A program made the position numbers and the translations under genes. Below are positions 27,462-35,800 of a stretch of DNA of 64,000 nucleotides, one piece after another. Source of the DNA: JAFAGO01 sp031987605 (GTDB lineage Bacteria; Bacteroidota; Bacteroidia; Flavobacteriales; Weeksellaceae); the NCBI GenBank assembly GCA_031987605.1, contig DALZZF010000005.1:127774-191773 (forward strand), read 5' to 3'. The notes below the pieces were generated by a model. That model saw only the letters and a list, made by a program, of their open reading frames with translations, was not told the origin of the DNA and searched no databases. Positions within the stretch are counted from its first letter, which is position 1. Each line of letters starts with the position of its first letter.

Positions 27462-29591
27462 TTAAAGATTTTCAAGAATAAAATCCGTCATTTTCTTATA
27501 GAGTTGAGGTCGCGTATTTCCGCCATAAATTCCGTGATTTTTGTCGGGATATGCCATAAAATCAAACTGCTTATTATTCTGAATTAAAGCTTCAGAAAAT
27601 TCCATTGAATTCTGAAAATGTACGTTATCATCGGCTGTTCCGTGGATAAGAAGAAATTTTCCTTTTAGCAGATTGGCATAAGTAGTGGGCGAATTATCAT
27701 CATAACCTGATGGATTTTCCTGCGGTGTCAAAAGAAAACGTTCCGTATACACGGTATCATAATATCTCCAGTTTGTTACCGGTGCTACTGCAATTCCCAT
27801 TTTGAAAACATCTGCGCCTTTGGTTAAGGCTAAACTTGCCATATAACCACCAAAACTCCAACCGAAAATTCCGATTCGGGAAGCATCAATATAGGATTGT
27901 TTTCCGAACCATTTTGCTGCGGCAATCTGATCTTCGATTTCGAATTTTCCGAGGTTTTTGTAGGTTACTTTTTTGTAGGAAGTTCCTTTGTATCCGGTTC
28001 CTCTTCCATCAACACAAGCTACGATATAGCCCTTTTGAACCAGCATATTGAACCAGATTCCGTTGCCCTGATCCCAGGAATTGGAAACCTGCTGTGATCC
28101 CGGTCCTGAATACTGGAACATAAATAAAGGATATTTTTTGTTCGGATCGAAATTTTTTGGTTTCAGAATATAGGCATTCATTTGATCTCCGGCTTCATTG
28201 GGAATGGTGAAAAATTCTTTCACCACAAAATTATCCGCCTGTAGTTTCTGTAACTGCTCGCTGTTGTTCTGCAGTTCTTTCAAAGCCTTTCCGCTGCCAT
28301 CTTTTAAGGTGAAAGTATAAGGTTTTTTTGCAGAAGATGAAGTTTCGATGAAATATTGATAATTCTTGCTGAAATTTGCAGAATTGTTTCCTTCCTTTTC
28401 AGAAATAATTTCCGCTTTTCCGCTTTCAATATTTACTTTTGAAACCACTTTATTGATGCTTCCGCTTTGTGTAGTTTGAATGTAAACTTCTTTATTTTTA
28501 GGATTAAATCCATAATAATCAGTGACTTCCCAGTTTCCTTTTGTGATTTGTTTTTTCAGTTTTCCGTCTTGATCGTACCAATACAAATGGCGGTTTCCAT
28601 CGCGTTCACTTGCCCAAAGAAACGAATTGTCTTCTAGGAATTCCAGAGTTATATTATCGGTATCAATCCATTTCGGATCGGTTTCGGTAAAGAGTTTTTT
28701 GATGTCGCCGGTTTTGGTATTCACTTTCAAAATATCGGAAGCATTTTGTGTTCTGGCAGAAGTAATCAGAATTATTTCGTCCGGTTTTGCAGTCTGAATC
28801 ACATTTGGAATATAATAATTTTTAAAACCGGAAAGATTCAAAGCTGTACTTTTTCCGGAATCCAAACGGAACAAATGCGCCGAAACCACAGCGTTTTTTT
28901 CACCAGCTTTTGGATATTTATAGCGCATTTCCTGCGGATATAAATTTTTACCGTAAATCGGAATATAAATTTCCGGAACCAGCGATTCATCGGACTTTAC
29001 AAAAACGATTGCATCCGAATTTTTGGTCCATTCATATTGTTTTGCATGCCCAAATTCTTCTTCATACACCCAATCTGCCAATCCGTTGATAATGGAATTT
29101 TTCTTTCCGTCTGTCGTGATCTGCGTAATTTTTCCGGAATTCAGATCCTGATAAAAAAGATTGTTTTCCGCGATAAAAGCCACTTTATTTCCATCCGGAG
29201 AAAAACTCGGTTCCTGAACAAAATTTCCGTTGTTTAACGCAGTGATTTTTCCGGATTTCAAATCTTTCACCTCAAATTTCCCGAGATAAGAATGCCGGTA
29301 AATCGGCTGGCTTTCTTTCAGAAGTAAGATCTTGGATTCATCGGAAGAAAACTGGTAATCATCAAAACTTCCATCTACAATATTTCCTTCTTTCTGAGAG
29401 GTTTTATAAGAATATTTTGCAATTCCGTCGCGTTCGATTACGGCATAATTTTCACCGTTTTTAAGTGATGAAATTCCTGCGATTCCTTTGCCGCGGTAAT
29501 ATCCGGAATATATTTTGTCTAAAGTGATTTCCTGAGCCTGAGCAAAGGCAAAACCTGCTACAAGAACAGCATAAGTGAAGAACTTTTTCAT
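27462..29591 (-). CDS. Dipeptidyl peptidase IV, exported S9B protease
   Basis: A 709-aa protein with a signal peptide (1-19, GFAFAQA). The N-terminal propeller carries the DWVYEEEFG motif, whose Glu pair anchors the substrate N-terminus in DPP IV. The hydrolase domain has the nucleophile in GWSFGGYMAS, Asp in HGTADDNVHF and His in KNHGI. It removes Xaa-Pro dipeptides from peptides in the periplasm and is a usual part of flavobacterial protein degradation. Monocistronic with its own promoter box (29609-29616). Confidence 0.92.
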   Translation of the reverse strand: MKKFFTYAVLVAGFAFAQAQEITLDKIYSGYYRGKGIAGISSLKNGENYAVIERDGIAKYSYKTSQKEGNIVDGSFDDYQFSSDESKILLLKESQPIYRHSYLGKFEVKDLKSGKITALNNGNFVQEPSFSPDGNKVAFIAENNLFYQDLNSGKITQITTDGKKNSIINGLADWVYEEEFGHAKQYEWTKNSDAIVFVKSDESLVPEIYIPIYGKNLYPQEMRYKYPKAGEKNAVVSAHLFRLDSGKSTALNLSGFKNYYIPNVIQTAKPDEIILITSARTQNASDILKVNTKTGDIKKLFTETDPKWIDTDNITLEFLEDNSFLWASERDGNRHLYWYDQDGKLKKQITKGNWEVTDYYGFNPKNKEVYIQTTQSGSINKVVSKVNIESGKAEIISEKEGNNSANFSKNYQYFIETSSSAKKPYTFTLKDGSGKALKELQNNSEQLQKLQADNFVVKEFFTIPNEAGDQMNAYILKPKNFDPNKKYPLFMFQYSGPGSQQVSNSWDQGNGIWFNMLVQKGYIVACVDGRGTGYKGTSYKKVTYKNLGKFEIEDQIAAAKWFGKQSYIDASRIGIFGWSFGGYMASLALTKGADVFKMGIAVAPVTNWRYYDTVYTERFLLTPQENPSGYDDNSPTTYANLLKGKFLLIHGTADDNVHFQNSMEFSEALIQNNKQFDFMAYPDKNHGIYGGNTRPQLYKKMTDFILENL

Positions 29592-29608
29592 AGATTTTTT
29601 GTTGCATT

Positions 29609-29616
29609 CAAAGATA
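29609..29616 (-). promoter_or_regulatory. Promoter -7 box of the DPP IV gene
   Basis: On the minus strand this reads TATCTTTG, the Bacteroidota -7 consensus TAnnTTTG, 18 bp before the start codon. Confidence 0.6.
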
Positions 29617-29704
29617 AAGAATTCCTAACGAAAAGTTAAACCCTTGAAACTGATTGGCTTTTGATATTTTTTGTTTTATCTTTAATGGATTAAAATTCAA
29701 AGAA

Positions 29705-29896
29705 ATGGCAGCAAAAAAGTATTCCGAAAAAGCCGAAGAAAAAATCGGTGAAGTGATGAAAGAATTCAAAGAAGGAACACTGAAATCCCGTTCCGGAGAA
29801 AAGGTAACCAACCGCAAACAAGCGATTGCAATAGGGATTTCTGAGGCAAAAGAAGAAGGACTGAAAGTTCCCCCGAAACCTAAATCTAAAAAGTAA
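29705..29896 (+). CDS. DUF6496 small basic protein
   Basis: A 63-aa lysine-rich protein from MAAKKYSEKAEEK; the upstream in-frame ATG at 29654 precedes a promoter-like TATCTTTA (29684-29691) and is unlikely to be used. The core GEVMKEFKEGTLKSRSGEKV and KQAIAIGISEAKEEGLKVP is the DUF6496 pattern, found in many bacteria, perhaps nucleic-acid-associated. Divergent from DPP IV; followed by a terminator. Confidence 0.8.
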   Translation: MAAKKYSEKAEEKIGEVMKEFKEGTLKSRSGEKVTNRKQAIAIGISEAKEEGLKVPPKPKSKK

Positions 29897-29924
29897 AAGA
29901 GGTCTGAGAACGACCTCTTTTTTA
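29895..29924 (+). terminator. Terminator after the DUF6496 gene
   Basis: AAAAGAGGTC (29895-29904) pairs with GACCTCTTTT (29912-29921), followed by T. Confidence 0.8.
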
Positions 29925-30011
29925 TCTTTCATTCGATTAAACTATATTTTTAAAGTTTAATATTTTGATTTAAAATGCTTAAAAGTCATTCTTATTCTTG
30001 ATTGTGGATTG

Positions 30012-30281
30012 TATATTTTTAATCATCGTTGTCCGATAAAAATTAGAGATATAATGAACAGGTCGCTCCTTTGGAGCTCTAATTATGGGGACAACTGTTC
30101 CTATTAACAGTTTGCTCTCATGGAGTTCTGTATTAATCCCGTTGGGATTTTACTGTTAATAGAAAAAAATCAGCCAGTGAAAACAAAGCTCCAGAGGAGC
30201 GACCTGTTTATTTATCCTATTAATATTGCGTTTTTCGATTTGTTTATTTTTTTATCAGACAACAATGATTTTTAATATATA
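30012..30281. mobile_element. MITE/REPIN-like element of nested inverted repeats
   Basis: About 270 bp with three nested arms. The outer arms are about 30 bp (30012-30042 against 30247-30281, sharing ATCAT-GTTGTC-GATAAAAA). The middle arms are AACAGGTCGCTCC (30057-30069) and GGAGCGACCTGTT (30196-30208). The inner arms are CTATTAACAGT (30100-30110) and ACTGTTAATAG (30151-30161). Small palindromes sit within it: GCTCCTTTGGAGC, CTCATGGAG, ATCCCGTTGGGAT, GCTCCAGAGGAGC. No open frame. It resembles REP/REPIN clusters moved in trans by a RAYT transposase, which is not in this window. Confidence 0.65.
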
Positions 30282-30350
30282 AATTTTGCCCTTTGAAATC
30301 AATAATTTCCATAAAATCTTGCCAACCTTAATAACTGTATTTGAATTGTA

Positions 30351-30402
30351 ATTCAAAAAAAATCATCAATTTCGCAGTATGGCAAAACTTAAAAAACCGT
30401 TT
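30351..30402 (+). repeat. Left direct repeat: vestigial copy of the radA start region
   Basis: This stretch aligns with 31081-31131: ATTC-AAAAA-ATCATCAA-TTCGCAGTATGGCAAAACTT-AAAA-CCGTTT, with a few base changes and a 2-bp insertion. It includes an ATG (30379) that would give the 10-residue stub MAKLKKPFVL before TGA at 30409-30411. The true radA start is in the right copy. The two copies bracket the toxin-antitoxin genes. Confidence 0.8.
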
Positions 30403-30471
30403 GTTTTGTGAAATTTTAATCTCGTGTTAAAATAAAAAAATGTAATTTTGAAATACAACAATACCGGAACG

Positions 30472-30702
30472 ATGACAACTATTACCATAAAAAACCCGAA
30501 TAATTTCAGTTTATCTACATTGAAAAAGCTCCTGAATTCTTTGGATATTGAGGTTGTGAAAATCGAAACCGAAGATAATGGCGCAGATATTCCGGCTGAA
30601 CATCTGGAAAGTATTCAAAAGGGATTGGAACAGCTTCAACAAGGATTAGGCATCAGTAATTCGGAAGTCCGTAAAAAGGCGAGAGAATTATGTATGAAAT
30701 AA
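30472..30702 (+). CDS. Antitoxin of a RelE/ParE-type module
   Basis: A 76-aa protein from MTTITIKNPNN (30472; an in-frame ATG at 30448 is possible). It is acidic in the middle (IETEDNGADIPAEHLES) with a helical C-terminus (GISNSEVRKKARELCMK), as in small Bacteroidota antitoxins paired with RelE toxins. No strong DNA-binding motif can be named. The toxin start lies 13 bp inside its 3' end, so the two are coupled. Confidence 0.7.
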   Translation: MTTITIKNPNNFSLSTLKKLLNSLDIEVVKIETEDNGADIPAEHLESIQKGLEQLQQGLGISNSEVRKKARELCMK

Positions 30703-30992
30703 TATGGATGCCCGAAGCGCAGCAAGAGTATTATTATAATTTGGAATATTGGATTTGTCATAATCAATCCAATGAATTTTCTCTCAAAATAATAGATTCG
30801 GTTGAAGAAATGGAAAATCTTCTTTCCTACAATCCGAATATCGGAAAACCTACAAATTCTGAACATTCCATTTTGAAAGTAATAATTTTAAAACATTTTT
30901 ATATGTATTACAAAATGGTTGAACATACGGTAAACATTGTTGCTTTCAAATCAGTGGATGAAGACCACAAAAAGCATGTTTTCGGGATTTGA
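30690..30992 (+). CDS. RelE/ParE family toxin
   Basis: A 100-aa protein with the ParE-like fold pattern: MYEIIWMPEAQQEYYYNLEYW at the N-terminus, IIDSVEEMENLLSYNPNIGKP in the middle (the Asn-Pro-x-x-Gly turn), and strand residues ILKHFYMYYKMVEHTVNIVAF. RelE members cut mRNA on the ribosome and ParE members poison gyrase; the sequence alone does not decide which. It overlaps the antitoxin gene by 13 bp. Confidence 0.78.
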   Translation: MYEIIWMPEAQQEYYYNLEYWICHNQSNEFSLKIIDSVEEMENLLSYNPNIGKPTNSEHSILKVIILKHFYMYYKMVEHTVNIVAFKSVDEDHKKHVFGI

Positions 30993-31080
30993 TTCTTTTT
31001 TTTAACACAGCGAAACAGAGGATTTCGCAGCGGTGGAATTCTTCGTGTTCTCCGTGAAATCTCCGTGTCTCTGTGGTTAT

Positions 31081-31131
31081 ATTCCAAAAATTTTCATCAA
31101 ATTCGCAGTATGGCAAAACTTAAAACCGTTT
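31081..31131 (+). repeat. Right direct repeat covering the radA start
   Basis: Right-hand partner of 30351-30402. It contains the real radA ATG (31110). Between the copies lie 678 bp with the toxin-antitoxin pair and a CTCCGTGTCTCTGTGGTT-type intergenic tract. Confidence 0.8.
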
Positions 31132-32456
31132 ATTTCTGTCAGAATTGCGGAGCGCAATATCCGCAATGGCACGGACAATGCAAAAATTGCGGCGAATGGA
31201 ATACATTAGTGGAAGAAGTAGTGGAAAAAACTTCTTCAAAATCAACTCTTTCCAGAAGCAAACAACATATCATCAACATTATTGAAGTTGAAACCAATGA
31301 AGAACCAAGAATTTTAACACCATCGGAAGAACTCAACCGTGTATTGGGCGGCGGAATTGTTTTGGGTTCCGTTACTTTAATCGGTGGAGAACCGGGAATC
31401 GGAAAATCCACACTTTTGCTTCAGTTAGCATTGAAAATGAAGAAACGGATTCTGTATGTTTCCGGAGAGGAAAGTGCTTCGCAGATTAAAATGCGCGCAG
31501 ACCGTTTAACAGAACTTCAAAATCCGGAATGCTATCTGTTTACTGAAACTTCCGTGGATAAAATCCTGCATGAAGCTCAAAAATTGCAACCTGATTTTGT
31601 GATTATTGATTCCATTCAAACCTTGCAGTCATCGCTGATTGAAAGTTCTCCGGGTTCGGTTTCGCAGATTCGTGAATGTTCCAACGAAATTATCAAATAT
31701 GCGAAAGAAAACAATGTTCCCGTCTTTCTGGTCGGACACATCACAAAAGACGGACAAATCGCAGGACCAAAAGTGTTGGAACATATGGTAGATGTCGTCC
31801 TGAACTTCGATGGAGACCGGAATCACCTGTTCCGACTTTTAAGAGCGAATAAAAACCGTTTCGGTTCTACTTCCGAAATTGGGATTTATGAAATGATTTC
31901 CCAGGGTTTAAAAGAAATTAAAAACCCGTCGCAAATTCTCATCACCAAAAAATCTGAGGAACTTTCCGGAAATGCCATTGCCGTAACTTTAGAAGGAAAC
32001 CGCCCGATGTTGCTGGAAATTCAGGCGTTGGTTTCCACAGCGGTTTATGGCACTCCACAGCGAAGTTCCACCGGTTTTGATGCAAAAAGACTGAATATGC
32101 TTTTGGCTGTTTTAGAAAAAAGAGCCGGATTTCAGTTAGGTGCAAAAGACGTTTTTCTCAATATCACAGGTGGAATAAAAACCGATGATCCTGCGTTGGA
32201 TTTGGCGGTTGTGGCTTCCATTTTGTCGAGCAATGAAGATGAAGCAATTTCTGAACATTTTTGTTTTGCCGGGGAAATTGGTTTAAGCGGAGAAATTCGT
32301 CCGGTTGCCCAAATCGAACAACGCATTACGGAAGCTGAAAAGTTGGGCTACGAAAAGATTTTTGTTTCCAATCTGAATAAAATTCCCAAAAAACACTACG
32401 GAATCAAGATTGAAGAAGTGAGCAAGATTGAGGATTTTGCGGAACGGTTGTTTTAA
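31110..32456 (+). CDS. radA: DNA repair protein RadA
   Basis: A 448-aa protein starting at MAKLKTVYFCQNCG (the frame runs on to 31065 but without conservation). Order: C4 zinc finger (CQNCG...CKNCG, residues about 10-30), RecA-like ATPase with Walker A GGEPGIGKST, the RadA-specific KNRFG motif, and a C-terminal Lon-protease-like domain. RadA drives branch migration in recombination. Its original upstream region was separated from it by the toxin-antitoxin insertion, so its present promoter may be new or lie inside the inserted DNA. Confidence 0.96.
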   Translation: MAKLKTVYFCQNCGAQYPQWHGQCKNCGEWNTLVEEVVEKTSSKSTLSRSKQHIINIIEVETNEEPRILTPSEELNRVLGGGIVLGSVTLIGGEPGIGKSTLLLQLALKMKKRILYVSGEESASQIKMRADRLTELQNPECYLFTETSVDKILHEAQKLQPDFVIIDSIQTLQSSLIESSPGSVSQIRECSNEIIKYAKENNVPVFLVGHITKDGQIAGPKVLEHMVDVVLNFDGDRNHLFRLLRANKNRFGSTSEIGIYEMISQGLKEIKNPSQILITKKSEELSGNAIAVTLEGNRPMLLEIQALVSTAVYGTPQRSSTGFDAKRLNMLLAVLEKRAGFQLGAKDVFLNITGGIKTDDPALDLAVVASILSSNEDEAISEHFCFAGEIGLSGEIRPVAQIEQRITEAEKLGYEKIFVSNLNKIPKKHYGIKIEEVSKIEDFAERLF

Positions 32457-32497
32457 AAGTCCAATTTTTTTTGTAGATAATTCATAGCATTTCATTG

Positions 32498-32518
32498 TTC
32501 GACTCCGGAGGAGTCGAA
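32498..32518. repeat. TTCGACTCC palindrome, copy 1
   Basis: TTCGACTCC-GGA-GGAGTCGAA is a perfect 9-bp inverted repeat. The same arms occur at 58901-58920 with a 2-bp centre. Similar in style to the GCTCC/GGAGC palindromes of the 30012-30281 element. Probably a REP-like dispersed palindrome. Confidence 0.65.
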
Positions 32519-32553
32519 TCTTTTGGAATATAATTTATCACAGCTTACATGAC

Positions 32554-32944
32554 AATTTCATATTTTAAAGAGTAGGGAAAAAACCTTTAAACACAACATT
32601 TGTCATTTCGAAGAAATCTAAATCCTTTTTGTAGAGATATTTGCAAATATGACAAAGTAAATAAAGTATGAAGTTATATAATGACCTCAATAAATTATTT
32701 CAATAAAAAAATACTTTGGAGAGCCAAGAAATTTAAAAGAGATCTATGGTAATTTCATATTTTAAAGAGTAGGGAAAAAACCTTTAAACACAACATTTGT
32801 CATTTCGAAGAAATCTAAATCCTTTTTGTAGAGATATTTGCAAATATGACAAAGTAAATAAAGTATGAAGTTATATAATGACCTCAATAAATTATTTCAA
32901 TAAAAAAAATACTTTGGAGAGCCTAGAAAATTTAAAAGAGATCT
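32554..32944. repeat. Recent tandem duplication of a 192-bp intergenic segment
   Basis: Copy 1 spans 32554-32745 and copy 2 spans 32751-32944, period 197 bp. Only a few differences are visible (an extra A in an A-run, GCCAAGAAATTT against GCCTAGAAAATTT). Each copy includes a TTTGTCATTTCGAAGAAATC repeat. No open frame. It fills most of the 32457-33015 gap between radA and mutY. Confidence 0.92.
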
Positions 32945-32989
32945 TGAATTTATGAGCCAACAATGTATGAATTCTGAAAATGTTTTTTC

Positions 32990-32997
32990 TACCTTCG
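32990..32997 (+). promoter_or_regulatory. Probable -7 box of mutY
   Basis: TACCTTCG followed by CGGCG resembles the Bacteroidota TAnnTTTG box with its usual GC-containing tail. If used, transcription starts near 33003, downstream of the ATG at 32980, which argues for the TTG start at 33016. Confidence 0.45.
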
Positions 32998-33015
32998 CGG
33001 CGTAATTTTTTTCTT

Positions 33016-34047
33016 TTGAACAAAAGTATTTCAGAAATTTCGCAAAAAAATATCGGACATAAATTGCTGAACTGGTATTCCGAAAACGGAAGAGATCTGC
33101 CATTTCGCCAAACCAAAGATCCTTATAAAATCTGGATCAGCGAAATTATTTTTCAGCAAACCAGAATTCAGCAGGGTTTGGCGCATTACCAAAAATTTAT
33201 CGCCCGTTTTCCCGATGCTGAAACTTTGTATAAAGCCAATGATGATGAGGTTCTACGCTATTGGAAAGGTTTGGGGTATTATTCCAGAGCCATTAATTTA
33301 CATAAAGCAAGTGCACAGATTATGGAAGATTTTAACGGGAAATTCCCGGAAAATTTTAATGATATTCTGTCACTAAAAGGCGTGGGCAAATATACGGCAG
33401 CAGCAATTTCCAGCATCTGTTTTCAAGAGCAGATTCCGGCGGTTGACGGAAATTTTTACCGCGTGTTATCCCGAATTTTTGCGGATGATTTTGATATTTC
33501 AAAACCTGCAGCATTTAATTATTTTTCAGAACTGGCGAAGACTATAATGCCCGAAAACAAAGCCGGAGATTTCAATCAGGCGATGATGGATCTGGGTTCG
33601 GAAGTTTGTAAACCCAAAAATCCCAATTGTATAGTTTGTCCGGTTCAGGCAGATTGTCTGGCATTTCAAACTGGGAATGTTTTACCATATCCTGTTAAAT
33701 CAAAAAAAACAAAACCGGAAGATGTATCGCTTCATTATTATTTTGTTTCTTTCGGTTCAAAATTTCTGATTCGAAGGCGCGGGGAAGATTTTATCTGGAA
33801 AAAACTCTATGAATTTCCGGTTTCAATTCCACAGGATTTTGAAAAATTCATTACCAAATCCAAAACCGTTTTGCATAAGCTCACGCATAAAAATCTCCGT
33901 ATCCAGATAGATCATGTGGTGTTGGATTCCGAAAAGCAGTTGAAAAAATTTGCTTCGGAAAATAATTTTCTCATCACCGATACATCAGCATCCGACGAAA
34001 AATCTTTCCCAAAACCTCTGGAAAAATATATTGCTGAGTTCTTCTGA
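33016..34047 (+). CDS. mutY: A/G-specific adenine glycosylase
   Basis: About 343 aa if started at TTG 33016; an ATG at 32980 adds MFFLPSRRNFFL, which is not conserved and probably precedes the transcription start. MutY removes adenine mispaired with 8-oxoguanine. Visible: the helix-hairpin-helix LKGVGKYTAAAI with the catalytic Asp in VDGNFYRV, the [4Fe-4S] cluster cysteines (C-x6-C-x2-C-x5-C in CKPKNPNCIVCPVQADC), and a NUDIX-like C-terminal domain. gldD follows by 55 bp; mutY-gld neighbourhoods are known in Flavobacteriia, though here ssb and gldE are absent between them. Confidence 0.93.
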   Translation: MNKSISEISQKNIGHKLLNWYSENGRDLPFRQTKDPYKIWISEIIFQQTRIQQGLAHYQKFIARFPDAETLYKANDDEVLRYWKGLGYYSRAINLHKASAQIMEDFNGKFPENFNDILSLKGVGKYTAAAISSICFQEQIPAVDGNFYRVLSRIFADDFDISKPAAFNYFSELAKTIMPENKAGDFNQAMMDLGSEVCKPKNPNCIVCPVQADCLAFQTGNVLPYPVKSKKTKPEDVSLHYYFVSFGSKFLIRRRGEDFIWKKLYEFPVSIPQDFEKFITKSKTVLHKLTHKNLRIQIDHVVLDSEKQLKKFASENNFLITDTSASDEKSFPKPLEKYIAEFF

Positions 34048-34090
34048 AAAATGCTTTCTTTTCTGCGGTTAAAATTTCATTTCTTATTTG

Positions 34091-34098
34091 TATTTTTG
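34091..34098 (+). promoter_or_regulatory. Promoter -7 box of gldD
   Basis: TATTTTTG followed by CGC, ending 4 bp before the ATG at 34103. This predicts a leaderless or almost leaderless mRNA. Confidence 0.55.
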
Positions 34099-34102
34099 CG
34101 CA

Positions 34103-34657
34103 ATGTTTAAAAACCTCACATTCATTTTATTAAGTCTTATATTGTTTTCCTGCGGAAAGGATCCGATTCCGAAACCTTATGGTGAACTTCGATTGGAATA
34201 TCCTGCACCGAAATATCAGAAATTTGAATCTCACTGTCCGTTTTCTTTTGAATACTCGGATTTTTCAAGAGTGGATTCCGGGAAAAAGGACTGCTGGTAT
34301 TATATTAACTATCCAAGAATGAAAGCCAAGGTTTTTATCACGTATTACCCGATCCGGAACGATTTTGATCTTCATGTGAAAGAAGCCGAAAAGTTGGTGT
34401 ATGAACATACCATAAAAGCCTCTTCTATTGAAACAAAATCCTTCAGCTATCCGGAAAAAAAAGTCTACGGAAATTTTTATGAACTGAAGGGGCAAAGTGC
34501 TTCTAATCTTCAGTTTTATGCTACCGACAGCACCCGATATTTTGTAACCGCAAATTTGTATTTCAATACACGGCCGAAACCGGATTCGCTTGCGCCGGCA
34601 GTGGATTATATAAAAAAAGATGTGCTGCACATGATTGATACGTTTGAATGGAAGTGA
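34103..34657 (+). CDS. gldD: Gliding motility lipoprotein GldD
   Basis: A 184-aa lipoprotein from MFKNLTFILLSLILFSCG (lipobox LFSC); the upstream ATG at 34088 lies within the promoter. The mature sequence PKPYGELRLEYPAPKYQKF and KDCWYYINYPRMKAKVFITYYPI matches GldD, needed for gliding and T9SS function in Flavobacterium johnsoniae. Many non-gliding Chryseobacterium relatives keep it because the T9SS requires it. Two tandem Phe/Tyr-rich beta regions follow; no enzymatic motif. Confidence 0.93.
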   Translation: MFKNLTFILLSLILFSCGKDPIPKPYGELRLEYPAPKYQKFESHCPFSFEYSDFSRVDSGKKDCWYYINYPRMKAKVFITYYPIRNDFDLHVKEAEKLVYEHTIKASSIETKSFSYPEKKVYGNFYELKGQSASNLQFYATDSTRYFVTANLYFNTRPKPDSLAPAVDYIKKDVLHMIDTFEWK

Positions 34658-34665
34658 AAGAGTCA

Positions 34666-34736
34666 GGTGAAAAGAGCCAAGTGAAAAGAGTCAAGTAAAA
34701 AGTAAAAAGAGCCAAGTAAAAAGTAGAGAGAGTTAA
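34666..34736. repeat. GAGCCAAGT(G/A)AAAA tandem low-complexity tract
   Basis: Four to five imperfect copies of AAGAG(C/T)CAAGT(G/A)AAA lie directly after gldD, followed by ACTTTGAACATTAAAC repeats to 34805. The tract is non-coding and typical of spacer DNA in this genome. Confidence 0.6.
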
Positions 34737-34825
34737 GTTTATGCCTTGCAACCGATCTTTTTCGCAAAGACTTTGAACATTAAACGATAAACTTTGAACA
34801 TTAAAATAGAAACAAAAAATAGAAT

Positions 34826-35746
34826 ATGAAACTTTTAGTAGTAGGATCAATGGCTTTCGATGCGATTGAAACGCCTTTCGGGAAAACAGACAAAATTTTG
34901 GGTGGTGCAGCCACATACATCGGTTTGGCATCGTCCATCATGAATACAGATGTAAGTTTGGTTTCTGTTGTCGGAGGCGATTTTCCGCAGGAATATCTTG
35001 ATATGTTGACCGGCAGAAATATTAATGTTGATGGGGTGGAAATTATAAAAGACGGGAAAAGTTTTTTCTGGAGCGGGAAATATCATAACGATCTGAATTC
35101 CAGAGATACTTTGGTAACAGAAGTAAATGTTTTGGCCGAATTTGATCCGAAAATTCCTGAAAGTGCAAAAGATGCCGATGTTTTACTTCTGGGAAATCTT
35201 GATCCTGCAATCCAGTATTCTGTTTTGGAAAAAATGGAAAAACGTCCGAAACTCGTGATTCTCGACACCATGAATTTCTGGATGGATATTGCATGGGACA
35301 ATTTGATGAAAGTAATCGCCGAAACCGATGTTATCACCATTAATGATGAAGAGGCACGCCAGCTTTCAGGAGAATATTCTCTGGTAAAAGCCGCCAAAAA
35401 AATCCATGCATTGGGACCAAAATTTGTCATCATCAAAAAAGGAGAACACGGTGCTTTGCTTTTCCACGATGGGAGAGTGTTTGCAATTCCTGCACTTCCG
35501 CTGGAAGATGTTTTCGATCCTACAGGAGCCGGAGATACTTTTGCCGGAGGTTTTGCCGCCTACCTTACAAAGAGAGGCGCATTTACGTTTGATAATATGA
35601 AAGCAGCACTGATTGTTGGTTCTGCACTGGCTTCATTTACCGTAGAAAAATTCGGAACCGAAAAACTTCAGGAAGTAACTTCCGAAGACATCAATAAAAG
35701 AATTGATAAATTTAAAGAACTCACCACATTTGAAGTGGAAGTTTAA
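34826..35746 (+). CDS. PfkB-family sugar kinase
   Basis: A 306-aa ribokinase-fold protein. It has the PfkB C-terminal signature DPTGAGDTFAGGFAAYL with the catalytic Asp, and an N-terminal GG-containing substrate loop (ILGGAATYIGLAS). The substrate could be a nucleoside or a sugar; the sequence does not decide. It stands before two parvulin-type chaperone genes on the same strand, 54 bp apart. Confidence 0.85.
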   Translation: MKLLVVGSMAFDAIETPFGKTDKILGGAATYIGLASSIMNTDVSLVSVVGGDFPQEYLDMLTGRNINVDGVEIIKDGKSFFWSGKYHNDLNSRDTLVTEVNVLAEFDPKIPESAKDADVLLLGNLDPAIQYSVLEKMEKRPKLVILDTMNFWMDIAWDNLMKVIAETDVITINDEEARQLSGEYSLVKAAKKIHALGPKFVIIKKGEHGALLFHDGRVFAIPALPLEDVFDPTGAGDTFAGGFAAYLTKRGAFTFDNMKAALIVGSALASFTVEKFGTEKLQEVTSEDINKRIDKFKELTTFEVEV

Positions 35747-35800
35747 TTTTTTAAACCTTTATTTATCATCATTTCCATCTGTACATTTAGAACAAATAAT

